NCBI GenBank assembly: GCA_934183255.1
Contig: CAKPSD010000001.1
Coordinates: 558,001 to 622,000 of the forward strand
Source of the DNA: an uncultured Bacilli bacterium
GTDB lineage: Bacteria; Bacillota_I; Bacilli_A; RFN20; DUOF01
DNA length: 64,000 nucleotides
Reading direction: 5' to 3'
Position 1 is the stretch's first letter. Each line of letters starts with the position of its first letter. A program made the translations under genes and the position numbers. Shown here piece by piece: positions 43,675 through 53,752 of this stretch. The notes beneath the pieces are model-generated. The model was given only the letters and a program-made list of their open reading frames with translations. It was not told the DNA's origin and searched no databases.

Positions 43675-46329
43675 TTATTTTTTCTTCTTAGAATAATAAA
43701 TCAATACTATTATTTCATGCATTAATAAAACTACTAATGCAATACCTAGTATATAACACCATTCCAAAAATTGCAAATGTGTTGTTTTAAAGAAGTCATT
43801 CAAAAAAGGAACTTCAGTAACTAACACTTGTAAAAATATACCAAAACCTACAGAAAAAAGCATTAATTTATTACTAAAAAATTCTTTTCTAACAAATGTC
43901 TTTTTGACATTTCTCATTCCTATTGCATGAAGCAATTCACATACAGCTAATGTTGTAAAAGCAAAAGTCTGGGCTTTTTTTAGTGTTTCTCCATTTTCTA
44001 AAGACATAAGAACATTGTTATAATTAACTTTCATTCCTATGTTTATAATTTCAGAAACAGGTATGCTAACAAAAGCAAGTAAAGTTAATAATCCAATCAA
44101 TATCCCATAAAGAATTGTGCATTTCATTCCTCCATGAGCAAATAACGATTCTTTAGGATCCCTCGGCGAGTTTTTCATTACATCACTATCTTTAGGATCA
44201 CTTCCTAGCGCTAAAGCTGGAACTGAATCCGTTAATAAATTGATCCATAATATATGAATTGCAATTAACGGTATTGGCAACCCTATTAGTATTGCAATAA
44301 ACATAGTTATTATTTCTGCAAAATTACTAGACAATAAAAACAGCACTGATTTTTTTATGTTTTCATATATTGTTCTGCCTTCTTCAATAGCTTTTTCTAT
44401 AGAAGCAAAATTATCATCACTTAGTACCATGTCAGCTGCGCCCTTTGCTACATCTGTTCCTGTTATACCCATAGCAATTCCTATATCTGCTGCTTTTAAA
44501 CTAGGTGCATCATTAACTCCATCTCCGGTCATTGATACTATTTTATCATTTGCTTTAAAAGCTTTTACAATCATAACTTTATGTTCTGGAGAGACTCTAG
44601 CGAAAACTTTAAGTGCGTTTACTTTTTTGTTTAGTTCATTCTGTGACATTTTATTAAGTTCTTCACCACTAATACATTCGTTCATTGAATCAACTATCCC
44701 CAATTCCTTCGCAATAGCAAATGCAGTATCTACATGATCTCCTGTAATCATTATTGTTGTTATGCCTGCTTCTTTAAATGTTGCCACAGCATCCTTTGCT
44801 TCTGGTCTTGGAGGGTCTATCATGCCAACCATTCCTAAAAAGGTTAAATTTCTTTCATTTAATTCATCTATATCTTTATAAGCAATAGCTAGCACTCTTA
44901 ATGCGCATTTTGACATTTCATGCATTGCTTTTTCAATCTTTTCTCTATCATTTTGCAATAGTTCTCTTACTCTTCCACCATCATATACTTTAGTACATTT
45001 TTTTAACACACTATCAACAGCGCCTTTTGTATATAATCTCTTATGACCATTATAATCATGTTGAGTAGACATCATTTTTCTTTCTGAATCAAAAGGTAGC
45101 TCATTTGTCCTTTTGTATTTATTATTAAGTATATTTTTATTTATATTAAATTTTTCTCCAAGATCTAAAAGCGCTATTTCTGTTGGATCACCAATTGCCT
45201 TATCATTTGTATCATAATATGCATCATTACATAAAACCATACCTTCAACTATTTCATTAAAATTACCACTTTTATTTCCTGTAACTTCTTCTAATTTTCC
45301 TAAACAATATATCTTTTTTACTATCATTTTATTTTGCGTTAATGTTCCTGTTTTATCACTGCAAACAACACTAACTGCGCCCAAAGTTTCTACACTTGGT
45401 AATTTTCTAACTATAGTATTAACTTTAACCATTCTTTGTACTCCAAGAGCCAAAACAATTGTTACAACTGCCGGTAATCCTTCAGGTATTGCTGCTACAG
45501 CTAAAGATATTGCATTAAGTAACATTAAATATGCATTTCTTTTTTGAACTAGAGCAATTGAAAATAATACTATACATAAACCTATAGTTAAGACTCCTAA
45601 AACTTTTCCTAAATCAGATAACCTTTTCTGCAATGGGGTTGTATCATCTTTTTCATTTTTAATTAAACTAGCTATTTTTCCAACTTGAGTATTCATACCA
45701 ATAGAAGTTACAATACCACCACCTCTACCATTAACAACATTAGTGGACATAAAAGCCATATTTACTTTATCTCCTAAAGGAGCTCCTTTATTCAGTCTTT
45801 CATTACAATTTTTTAATACTGGTACAGATTCACCAGTAAGAGAAGATTCTTCTATTTTTAAATTATTACTTTCTATAAGTCTAATATCAGCAGGTATTGT
45901 TTTACCGCTTTCTATTTCAATAACATCACCGACAACTAATTCCTCTGCTTTTATTTCTTTTAGTTTGCCATTTCTTTTAACTATGCAAGTAGGTGAAGAC
46001 ATTTTTTTCAAAGCTTCTAGCGCTTTTTCTGCCTTAGTTTCTTGTATCGTTCCAATAATACCATTAAGTAACACAACAGAAATAATAATAATAGCGTCAC
46101 TAATTTCCTTTAAAAGCAATGATACTATAGTAGCTGCAAAAAGTATGTAAATCATAGGGTCATTAAGCTGTGACAAAAAAATACTAAAGACACTTTTTTT
46201 CTTTGCCTCTTCTATTGAGTTTTTACCATTTCTTTTTAGCCTTTCACTTGCCACTTTTTCATCTAATCCTTGACTAATACTAGTATGTAATTCTTTCTCA
46301 CATTCTTCTATACTTTTACATTCATACAT
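43675..46329 (-). CDS. P-type Ca2+-transporting ATPase (PMCA/SERCA type)
   Basis: An 884-residue P2-type ATPase that exports or sequesters Ca2+. The actuator domain has TGES (165-168), the phosphorylation motif is DKTGTLT with Asp325 and the hinge TGDGVNDAPSLKAADIG is present. Ion-site helices carry PEGLP (282-286, helix 4) and NLLTDSVPALALG (helix 6, Asn and Asp ligands), which point to Ca2+ rather than Na+/K+ or heavy metals. Ten membrane helices are visible. Length is normal for the bacterial LMCA1-like class. Its ribosome binding site is weak (GGCGGG). Confidence 0.93.
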   Translation of the reverse strand: MYECKSIEECEKELHTSISQGLDEKVASERLKRNGKNSIEEAKKKSVFSIFLSQLNDPMIYILFAATIVSLLLKEISDAIIIISVVLLNGIIGTIQETKAEKALEALKKMSSPTCIVKRNGKLKEIKAEELVVGDVIEIESGKTIPADIRLIESNNLKIEESSLTGESVPVLKNCNERLNKGAPLGDKVNMAFMSTNVVNGRGGGIVTSIGMNTQVGKIASLIKNEKDDTTPLQKRLSDLGKVLGVLTIGLCIVLFSIALVQKRNAYLMLLNAISLAVAAIPEGLPAVVTIVLALGVQRMVKVNTIVRKLPSVETLGAVSVVCSDKTGTLTQNKMIVKKIYCLGKLEEVTGNKSGNFNEIVEGMVLCNDAYYDTNDKAIGDPTEIALLDLGEKFNINKNILNNKYKRTNELPFDSERKMMSTQHDYNGHKRLYTKGAVDSVLKKCTKVYDGGRVRELLQNDREKIEKAMHEMSKCALRVLAIAYKDIDELNERNLTFLGMVGMIDPPRPEAKDAVATFKEAGITTIMITGDHVDTAFAIAKELGIVDSMNECISGEELNKMSQNELNKKVNALKVFARVSPEHKVMIVKAFKANDKIVSMTGDGVNDAPSLKAADIGIAMGITGTDVAKGAADMVLSDDNFASIEKAIEEGRTIYENIKKSVLFLLSSNFAEIITMFIAILIGLPIPLIAIHILWINLLTDSVPALALGSDPKDSDVMKNSPRDPKESLFAHGGMKCTILYGILIGLLTLLAFVSIPVSEIINIGMKVNYNNVLMSLENGETLKKAQTFAFTTLAVCELLHAIGMRNVKKTFVRKEFFSNKLMLFSVGFGIFLQVLVTEVPFLNDFFKTTHLQFLEWCYILGIALVVLLMHEIIVLIYYSKKKK

Positions 46330-46575
46330 TGTTTATTTCCCGCCTTTATTACTTTATATTTATATTGTATTCGTTTAAGGCATCTCTAATAACCAATAAT
46401 TAAAAATATACTTTTTAATCAATATGTTTAAATTTATAATTATATTATAAATAAACAAGTATTTTATCAAATATAAATAAAGAAATAAATAGCAATTTTA
46501 TAACATTTTGTGATATTATATTAATACTATGAAATATAGTTATTATGTATACTTTTTTTGAAGGGAGATTGTTTA

Positions 46576-47703
46576 ATGAAACAAGAAATTATAGCAATGC
46601 TACTTGCTGGTGGTAAAGGTGTGCGTTTAAGTGATTTAACTAAGGCAGTTGCTAAACCAGCAGTTAATTTTGGAGGAAAATATAGAATTATAGATTTTCC
46701 CTTATCTAATTGCGCTAATTCAATGATAAAAACGGTTGGTGTTTTAACTCAATACGAAGGTGCTAGTTTAACTGAATATATTGGTGATGGACAAAAATGG
46801 GGATTAGATGCTGTAGGTTGTTCTTGTGTTTTATTAGCTCCCGGTCAAAAAGGTGATGACTATTATTTTTATAATGGTACTGCTGATGCTATATATAAGA
46901 ACCTTTCATTTATGGATAAATATGATCCTGAATATGTACTAATTTTGTCTGGTGACCATGTTTACAAAATGGACTATGCAAAAATGTTGCATTTCCATAA
47001 AAGCAATAATGCAGATATTACAATTGGTGCTATCAAAGTTTCATTAAAAGAAGCTAGTCGTTTTGGAATAATTAACGCTAATGAAGATTACTCAATTTAT
47101 GAGTTTGAAGAAAAACCTGAGCATCCAAAAAGCACTCTAGCATCTATGGGAATTTATATTTTTTCTTATAAGAAATTAAAAGAATATATTTTAAAAGAAA
47201 TAGCTCATACAGAGAGGGTAGAGCATGACTTTGGTAAACACGTACTTCCTGAAATGCTAAAAGATGGCTGCAGGATGTTTGCTTATCCATTTGAGGGATA
47301 TTGGAAAGATGTAGGAACTGTAGAAAGTTTATGGCAATCTAACATGGATCTATTAGATGATGATAAATTAGGCCTTCTTGATGCAAATTCTAATTGGAAT
47401 ATATATACTGAAGATACACTATCTGCTCCTCAATATATTTCGCCAAATGCTACTGTAAGTAATTCATTAATAAATCAAGGATGCTATATAGATGGAGAGG
47501 TTACACATTCAGTAATTTTTAATGATGTGAAAGTAGGAAAAGGTGCTAAGATAATAGATTCTGTTGTGCTTCCTGGAAGTGTAATTGAAGATGGCGCATG
47601 TGTTAAAAAATGCATTATAAATTCAAATATGACAGTAAAAGCTAATGAAAAGATAAATATTGATGAAAAAAGTATAATATTAGTAAGTGAGGTGGAAGAA
47701 TAA
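46576..47703 (+). CDS. glgC: glucose-1-phosphate adenylyltransferase, catalytic subunit GlgC
   Basis: 375 residues from the ATG at 46576 (SD AAGGGAG; an in-frame TTG at 46558 overlaps that SD). It makes ADP-glucose for glycogen. The pyrophosphorylase signature AMLLAGGKGVRLSDLT, KPAVNFGGKYRIIDFPLSNC, WGLDAVG-like, SGDHVYKMDY and FEEKP are intact, and a left-handed beta-helix fills the C-terminus (about 290-375). glgD follows after one base, as in Bacillus-type glgCD pairs. The later glycogen genes (glgA, glgB, glgP) are not in the window. Confidence 0.96.
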   Translation: MKQEIIAMLLAGGKGVRLSDLTKAVAKPAVNFGGKYRIIDFPLSNCANSMIKTVGVLTQYEGASLTEYIGDGQKWGLDAVGCSCVLLAPGQKGDDYYFYNGTADAIYKNLSFMDKYDPEYVLILSGDHVYKMDYAKMLHFHKSNNADITIGAIKVSLKEASRFGIINANEDYSIYEFEEKPEHPKSTLASMGIYIFSYKKLKEYILKEIAHTERVEHDFGKHVLPEMLKDGCRMFAYPFEGYWKDVGTVESLWQSNMDLLDDDKLGLLDANSNWNIYTEDTLSAPQYISPNATVSNSLINQGCYIDGEVTHSVIFNDVKVGKGAKIIDSVVLPGSVIEDGACVKKCIINSNMTVKANEKINIDEKSIILVSEVEE

Positions 47704-47704
47704 A

Positions 47705-48817
47705 ATGGATAAGATATTAGGAATTCTTAATTTACATAGTGACTCCAATTTTGGTAATTTAACAATAAACAAAAATGTTGCTACAACTTCTTTTTTAGGT
47801 AGATATTATTTCTTAGATTTTGCACTATCTAGATTCACTAATTGCAACATTAATAGCATTGAAGTATTAGTAAAAAACAAACCTACAGCATTATTCAAGC
47901 ATTTAAGTGTTGGGGCAAAAGCTTGGTCTATAAATACGCAATTAGGTGGAATAAACTTAATGTATAATGAATTAGAAAGTAAAAGAAGTTATATGAACAC
48001 TGACTTTAATACTATTCTTACTAATAAAAAGTTTTTATATAATTACTCTCAAGCATTTGTTTTAGTAGCTCCATGTGACATTATTTCTAACATTGATTAT
48101 CAAGAAATGATGAGATCTCATATTATGAGTGGAAAATTAATTACAGTAGCTTATAAAGATTGTTCTGATGAACTTAACAAATATGAGGATGTTAATAAAG
48201 TTGTCTTAACTACTGATAAATTAGAGTCTAACAATAGATTGAAATATTTAACAAAAGACAAAAATAATCCTAATGTTTATATGCAAACATTTATGATTCA
48301 TAGGACTAAGCTTATTGAAATACTAGAAAACTTTGATTTAGATGATGAAATTCCAACATTTAACGATATCATAAGTTATGCTGCTAGATTAGAAGATGTT
48401 AATGTTTATAAATATGATGGATTTATGCGTTATTTTAGAACATTAGAAAACTATGTTGATTATAGTTTAGAAATGTTAGACCCTAATAACTATAATAAGC
48501 TTTTTGGAGAAAACAACAAACCTATATATACAAGAGGCTATAATACTCCTCCTACTGTATATGGAAAAGGTTCTATTGTTAATAGATGCTTTATAGCTAA
48601 TGGATGCAACATTCAAGGTAAAGTAACAAATTCTATTATAGGTAGAAATGTAAAAATTGATAAAGATGCAGTAGTTAATAATTCTATTATTTTCTCTAAT
48701 GCTCACATTAAACAAGGTAGTGTTGTAGAAGATGCTATTATTGAAAATGGCTCTACTGTTGAAGAAAAAACAAAAATAAAAGGCAATAATAAAAAGCCTG
48801 CCTACATAAAGTCTTAG
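47705..48817 (+). CDS. glgD: glucose-1-phosphate adenylyltransferase, regulatory subunit GlgD
   Basis: 370 residues from the ATG at 47705, one base past the glgC stop; the in-frame GTG at 47687 lies inside glgC. It resembles GlgC in fold, but the GG.G.RL signature is absent (LGILNLHSDSNFGNLT at the start). This is typical of GlgD, which has no activity alone but raises that of GlgC in the heterotetramer. The C-terminal beta-helix (VNRCFIANGCNIQGKVTNSIIGRNVKI) is clear. Confidence 0.94.
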   Translation: MDKILGILNLHSDSNFGNLTINKNVATTSFLGRYYFLDFALSRFTNCNINSIEVLVKNKPTALFKHLSVGAKAWSINTQLGGINLMYNELESKRSYMNTDFNTILTNKKFLYNYSQAFVLVAPCDIISNIDYQEMMRSHIMSGKLITVAYKDCSDELNKYEDVNKVVLTTDKLESNNRLKYLTKDKNNPNVYMQTFMIHRTKLIEILENFDLDDEIPTFNDIISYAARLEDVNVYKYDGFMRYFRTLENYVDYSLEMLDPNNYNKLFGENNKPIYTRGYNTPPTVYGKGSIVNRCFIANGCNIQGKVTNSIIGRNVKIDKDAVVNNSIIFSNAHIKQGSVVEDAIIENGSTVEEKTKIKGNNKKPAYIKS

Positions 48818-48837
48818 CAAAAAAAAGAGGTGTTACC

Positions 48838-49131
48838 ATGAAATCATTAAAAAGTTTATTAATATGGATTTTAGTCTCTGGTTTCTCTATCGGGTTAGGA
48901 ATTGGACTAACTTTTCTTATATTTAAAGAGACAAAGAATTTTCCATTTTTTGGGTGTGGAATTGCCCTTTTAATTGCAATTATAGATTTAATAATTAGCA
49001 AAAAAAACAACTACCATTTGGATATCTTAGTTTATAATTCAGATGATGAAAAATTCATGCTTCTTAATGATATATTAATAGGTTGCCTTTGCTCAATACC
49101 TCTTACTATGTTTGTTTCAATATTATTATAA
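48838..49131 (+). CDS. small membrane protein, unknown
   Basis: 97 residues with three hydrophobic segments (about 6-28, 36-52, 77-97) and a short polar loop (KKNNYHLDILVYNSDDEKFM). No family recognised. SD AGAGGTG precedes the ATG, and it begins 20 bases after glgD, so it belongs to the glycogen transcript. A terminator follows its stop codon. Possible roles such as regulation of polysaccharide storage would be guesswork. Confidence 0.65.
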   Translation: MKSLKSLLIWILVSGFSIGLGIGLTFLIFKETKNFPFFGCGIALLIAIIDLIISKKNNYHLDILVYNSDDEKFMLLNDILIGCLCSIPLTMFVSILL

Positions 49132-49160
49132 AAAAACGAAGTCATTTACTTCGTTTTTAT
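49131..49160. terminator. bidirectional terminator
   Basis: AAAACGAAGT-CATTT-ACTTCGTTTT, with T runs on both sides. It serves glgCD (+) and the U32-uvrA-lgt-trxB operon (-). Confidence 0.85.
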
Positions 49161-50045
49161 TTTACTTATATATTTATATGCTTGAACTGCTGCTACTGCT
49201 CCTGAACTGCATGCCGTTACTATTTGTTTTAGGTTATTATTAGTACAATCACCACACGCATATATACCTTCTATTTTAGTTTCTTGATTTTCATTTACAA
49301 TAACATAGTTTTTATCATTAACTAAGTTTAATCTAGATGTAATCATTGTATCTGGAATGTCACCATATAAAGGAAAAACACATGATAACTCTATATTTTT
49401 TTCTTCCCCATTAGTAGTTATAGTAACACTACTAACTGCATCCTCTCCATTAATAGAAACTAATTTACAGTTATTAATAACTTCTATTTTATTAGTATCT
49501 ATTTCTTTATAATTTATCACTTCTTTATCATTAAGTAAATAAACCTTACTTGCAAACTTAGTTAAATACATTGCTTCTTCAATAGCCTTATTTGAAGAAC
49601 CTGCAACTGCAACTATTTTATTTTTATATAATGGTGCATCACATATAGTGCAATAGGAAACACCTTTTCCATAGAACTTATCTTCTCCCTTTATTCCTAG
49701 TTTTCTTTCACTAGTCCCAGTAGCAATAATAACTACATAACTTGTATAACTTTTATCTTCTAATACAACTTCTTTATAATTATCATGATTTACTATATTT
49801 ATAACATTACCTTGAATGTATTCTCCTCCAAAAGAAAATGAATGCTTAAACATTTCAAGTGCTAAATCAACACCACTAATTTCTTTTACACTTATCCAGT
49901 TTTCTATTTTACTTGTTTTAACCATTTTACCACCAGGGCAATTTTTTTCTATTACTAGTGTTTTTAAATTAGATCTACTAGCGTACAAACAAGCATTCAT
50001 TCCTGCTGGGCCAGCCCCAACAATTATAAGATCATAATCAACCAT
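49146..50045 (-). CDS. trxB: thioredoxin reductase-like flavoprotein
   Basis: 299 residues. The FAD motif GAGPAG (10-15), ENW, the redox-active CTIC (Cys132 and Cys135) followed by D, the NADPH motif AGSSNKAIEEA and the closing GIYACGDC are all present. So it should reduce thioredoxin (or a related disulfide carrier) with NADPH. The NADPH loop GSSNKA is unusual compared with GGGDSA, so the preferred nucleotide or partner could differ. The start overlaps the lgt stop by eight bases; last gene of the operon. Confidence 0.88.
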   Translation of the reverse strand: MVDYDLIIVGAGPAGMNACLYASRSNLKTLVIEKNCPGGKMVKTSKIENWISVKEISGVDLALEMFKHSFSFGGEYIQGNVINIVNHDNYKEVVLEDKSYTSYVVIIATGTSERKLGIKGEDKFYGKGVSYCTICDAPLYKNKIVAVAGSSNKAIEEAMYLTKFASKVYLLNDKEVINYKEIDTNKIEVINNCKLVSINGEDAVSSVTITTNGEEKNIELSCVFPLYGDIPDTMITSRLNLVNDKNYVIVNENQETKIEGIYACGDCTNNNLKQIVTACSSGAVAAVQAYKYISKIKTK

Positions 50046-50886
50046 TTTTCACTAATTCCTCTTTTTTCTTTTTATACTGCAATACTTTTAATGTTATAAA
50101 TAACCCTACGCCTACTACAATGAATACTGCTGACATAAACATTGACATAGACACATTTCCAAGTATTCTCATAATATAAGTTTCATCTCTCATTGGTTCC
50201 ATTATTATTCTAACGATTCCATAATATACTAAATACATACATCCTAACTCTCCATCTGCTCTTTTAGTATAAAATTTACGAATTACTATGCTAATTAAAA
50301 TAAAGCCTAATAAGGTTAATAATGATTCATATAAGAATAATGGAGTAGCGACATAACCTACTCTACAGGAAATTCTACCACCATTCATGTTATTTAAAAT
50401 AAAATTAGGTATCCAAGAAACGTTTTCTTTAGAAATACAAGCTCCATATACTTCTTGATTAAAGAAATTTCCCCATCTTCCTATAGATTGAGCAATTAAA
50501 ATATTAGGAACAACTATATCTACCATTCTTCTAAAAGTTATATTTACTTTTTTTACTTTTAAAACGATTAATCCTGCTAATACGCCTCCAATTACTCCTC
50601 CTTGAATAGCTATTCCACCTTCCCATATTTTAATCATAGAAATAGGGTTTGCTAAATAGTAATCAAGTTCACTAAAAATATACCAAATTCTAGCTCCAAG
50701 TAAACCTGCTGGAAAACATATTAAAAATAGTGTTTCTAATAAATCAGGATATGTTTTATATGCTTCATCTTTTTTATAAAAATATTTACTAACTAAATAC
50801 GCTACAATAGCTCCAGTTAAAACAATAACTGAATACCATGTAATTTCTGTTCCAAATACTGTACTACTATATGCTAAAAAGTTCAT
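50038..50886 (-). CDS. lgt: prolipoprotein diacylglyceryl transferase
   Basis: A 282-residue membrane enzyme that attaches diacylglycerol to the cysteine of lipoproteins. Seven membrane helices; the signature IGRWGNFFNQEVYG with the essential Arg, GGIAIQGGVIGG and EPMRDE are clear. It ends in TGA, so this organism uses TGA as stop. Its substrate is visible in the window: the lipobox of the opp substrate-binding protein. Overlaps trxB. Confidence 0.96.
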   Translation of the reverse strand: MNFLAYSSTVFGTEITWYSVIVLTGAIVAYLVSKYFYKKDEAYKTYPDLLETLFLICFPAGLLGARIWYIFSELDYYLANPISMIKIWEGGIAIQGGVIGGVLAGLIVLKVKKVNITFRRMVDIVVPNILIAQSIGRWGNFFNQEVYGACISKENVSWIPNFILNNMNGGRISCRVGYVATPLFLYESLLTLLGFILISIVIRKFYTKRADGELGCMYLVYYGIVRIIMEPMRDETYIMRILGNVSMSMFMSAVFIVVGVGLFITLKVLQYKKKKEELVKNG

Positions 50887-50915
50887 ATTCTACCTCCATC
50901 TACTAAAATTGTACT

Positions 50916-53750
50916 CTATCTTTTTTCACTTTCCAATAATTTAGCCAAATATTTACCTGTATAACTTTTTTTATTTTTACTAACTTGTGTAGGAGTTCCA
51001 GTGCAAATTATTTCTCCTCCACCATCTCCACCTTCAGGTCCTAAATCAATTATATGATCTGCTAATTTAATAACATGCAAGTTATGCTCTATTATTACAA
51101 CACTGTCTCCATTATCTACTATTCTATTAATAACCTTCATTAACCTTTTTACATCATCAATATGTAACCCTGTCGTAGGTTCATCAAGAACATATAATGT
51201 TTTTCCTGTGCTTTTTCTTTGAAGTTCATTAGCTAATTTTACACGTTGTGCTTCTCCTCCTGATAAAGTCAAAGCACTTTGTCCAACTTTTACATAGCCT
51301 AAGCCAACATCTATTAAGGTTTGTAATTTTCTTTTTATTGAAGGAATATTTTCAAAGAACTTATATGCATCTTCAATGGTCATTTCTAAAACATCATAAA
51401 TGTTTTTATCTTTATATGTTACTTGCAATGTATCTTCACGATATCTAGTACCATGACATTCTTCACAAGTTACATAAACATCAGGTAAGAAATGCATAGG
51501 TACTCTTATAACTCCATCACCTTGACATTTTTCACACCTTCCACCTTTTACATTGAATGAAAATCTTCCTTTTAAATATCCTCTAGCTTTAGCTTCACTA
51601 GTAGAAGCAAATAAATCTCTAATATCATCGAATACTCCTACATAAGTTGCTGGGTTACTACGTGGTGTTCTTCCTATTGGTTCTTGTGAAACATTTATAA
51701 TTTTATCAATATTTTCTAAGCCTTCTATTTCCTTATACGCTCCTGGTTTTATTCTACTATTTTTATTTAAATACTTATAAACGGCTTTGTATAATGTGTC
51801 ATTTATTAAACTTGATTTACCACTTCCACTTACACCTGTAACTACTGTTAATTTCCCAAGTGGTATTTGAACATCAACATTCTTAAGATTATTGCAACTA
51901 GCGCCTTTAATAGTTAAGTACTTACCATTTCCTTCTCTTACTTTAGAATTTAAAGGAATCTTTTCTTTACCACTTAAATATCTACCTGTAAGTGATTTAT
52001 CATTTTGCATTATTTCACTAGGAGTACCTGCTGCAACTATCTCTCCACCGTGCACACCTGCTTTAGGTCCTACATCTATAATATAATCAGATTGCAACAT
52101 TGTATCTTCATCATGCTCTACTACAATTAATGAGTTTCCTAAATCTCTCATTTTCTTTAAAGTAGCTATTAGTTTATCGTTATCTCTTTGATGTAAACCA
52201 ATTGATGGTTCATCTAAAACATATAAAACTCCTGTTAATCTAGATCCAATTTGAGTTGCTAATCTTATACGTTGAAGTTCTCCTCCTGATAAAGTGGAAG
52301 CCATCCTGTTTAATGATAAATAATCTAGTCCTACATCTACTAAAAAACTAAGTCTATTTCTAATTTCTTTAACTAATAAATTTGATATGTCTTTTTCACT
52401 ATCGCTTAATTTTAAATCATCAAAATACTTTAATATTTTCTTTACTGATAATTTAGTTAAATCTTGAATGTTAAGTTTTCCTACTCTCACACATAATGCT
52501 AGTTCATTTAATCTATCTCCATGACATTTAGGACACTCTACTTCTCCCATATAATATCCATAGAAATCTCTCATCATTTGCGAACTTGTTTCATTATATA
52601 GTCTTTCTATTCTCTTCTTTATTCCCTCAATTAATCCACTACGATGCATTGTATTTCCACTTCTTGTAGTAATTGTATAGGACACAACATCTTTTGAACC
52701 ATTTAATACTATATCTAATTCTTCACTAGTAAAATCTTTTAAAGGCTTGTTTCTATCAATATGATACATGTCGCATAATTTAGCAAATTCTTGCCATTCT
52801 ATGTTCTCACTATCAATTATACTTTTATAATAACTAATTCCACCTTGATTTATAGATAAATTATAATCTTTAATTAGTCTATCTACATCTACTTCTAACT
52901 TAATTCCTAAACCATGACATTCACTGCACGCTCCTAAAGGTGAATTAAATGAAAATAATCTTGGCTCTAATGGAGGTAATGAAAAGCCACATTTTATGCA
53001 AGAATAATGTTCAGAAAATAGTTCTTCTTTCCCATCATAACAAACAATAACAAGGCCTTTTCCTTGCTCTGAAGCAGTACTAATTGAATCATATAATCTT
53101 TCTTTTGATTCATCTTTTTTTACAAGACGATCTACTACTACATCTATACTATGCTTTTTATTTTTTTCTAGTTCAGGAACTTCCTCTATTAAGTAAGTAT
53201 TACCATCCACTCTAACTCTAGTAAATCCATCTTTTAATAGCTTTTCTAAAGTATCTTTATGCGTACCTTTTTGTTCCTTTGCAACATTAGCCATGATGGT
53301 TATCTTAGTGCCATTTTCTAATTCCATTACTCTTTCTACCATTTGAGTAATTGTTTGTGATTTTATTTCTATATTATGCTTAGGACAATATGGGTGACCA
53401 ATACGTGCATATAATAATCTTAAATAATCATATATTTCTGTTACTGTTCCGACTGTTGATCGAGGGTTATTTGAAGTGGATTTTTGATCTATTGAAATAG
53501 AAGGAGATAATCCTTCAATTGAATCAACATCTGGCTTTTTCACGCCACCTAAAAACTGTCTAGCATATGCACTCAATGACTCAACATATCTTCTTTGGCC
53601 TTCTGCATAAATTGTATCAAAGGCAAGCGTAGATTTACCACTTCCACTTACACCTGTAACGACTACTAACTTTTCTCTTGGTATTTCTACATCTATATTT
53701 TTTAAGTTATTTTCTCTTGCTCCTTTAATAATTATCTTGTCTTGTGCCAT
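50916..53750 (-). CDS. uvrA: excinuclease ABC subunit A
   Basis: A 944-residue damage-recognition ATPase of nucleotide excision repair. Two ABC modules: Walker [11 protein letters not shown] near the start and [10 protein letters not shown] near 645, each with an LSGGE signature and DEP Walker B. Two zinc modules (C-x2-C...C-x2-C around 255-285 and around 740-765) and the insertion domain are all intact. uvrB is not nearby. It starts two bases before the U32 stop on the same strand. Confidence 0.98.
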   Translation of the reverse strand: MAQDKIIIKGARENNLKNIDVEIPREKLVVVTGVSGSGKSTLAFDTIYAEGQRRYVESLSAYARQFLGGVKKPDVDSIEGLSPSISIDQKSTSNNPRSTVGTVTEIYDYLRLLYARIGHPYCPKHNIEIKSQTITQMVERVMELENGTKITIMANVAKEQKGTHKDTLEKLLKDGFTRVRVDGNTYLIEEVPELEKNKKHSIDVVVDRLVKKDESKERLYDSISTASEQGKGLVIVCYDGKEELFSEHYSCIKCGFSLPPLEPRLFSFNSPLGACSECHGLGIKLEVDVDRLIKDYNLSINQGGISYYKSIIDSENIEWQEFAKLCDMYHIDRNKPLKDFTSEELDIVLNGSKDVVSYTITTRSGNTMHRSGLIEGIKKRIERLYNETSSQMMRDFYGYYMGEVECPKCHGDRLNELALCVRVGKLNIQDLTKLSVKKILKYFDDLKLSDSEKDISNLLVKEIRNRLSFLVDVGLDYLSLNRMASTLSGGELQRIRLATQIGSRLTGVLYVLDEPSIGLHQRDNDKLIATLKKMRDLGNSLIVVEHDEDTMLQSDYIIDVGPKAGVHGGEIVAAGTPSEIMQNDKSLTGRYLSGKEKIPLNSKVREGNGKYLTIKGASCNNLKNVDVQIPLGKLTVVTGVSGSGKSSLINDTLYKAVYKYLNKNSRIKPGAYKEIEGLENIDKIINVSQEPIGRTPRSNPATYVGVFDDIRDLFASTSEAKARGYLKGRFSFNVKGGRCEKCQGDGVIRVPMHFLPDVYVTCEECHGTRYREDTLQVTYKDKNIYDVLEMTIEDAYKFFENIPSIKRKLQTLIDVGLGYVKVGQSALTLSGGEAQRVKLANELQRKSTGKTLYVLDEPTTGLHIDDVKRLMKVINRIVDNGDSVVIIEHNLHVIKLADHIIDLGPEGGDGGGEIICTGTPTQVSKNKKSYTGKYLAKLLESEKR

Positions 53751-53752
53751 AA

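Noticed and set aside
45743..46150. 135-codon plus-strand frame opposite the Ca2+-ATPase
   Set aside because: Mirror of the conserved ATPase frame, no SD, no recognisable domain.
48476..49010. Minus-strand frames of 114 and 85 codons over glgD and the small membrane protein
   Set aside because: Shadows of recognised plus-strand genes; no SD and Phe/Ile/Asn-biased composition.
51680..51695. Second parS-like half site (GTGAAACA) inside uvrA
   Set aside because: Only one half-site fits; at least three mismatches to the consensus, and the bases are explained by coding.
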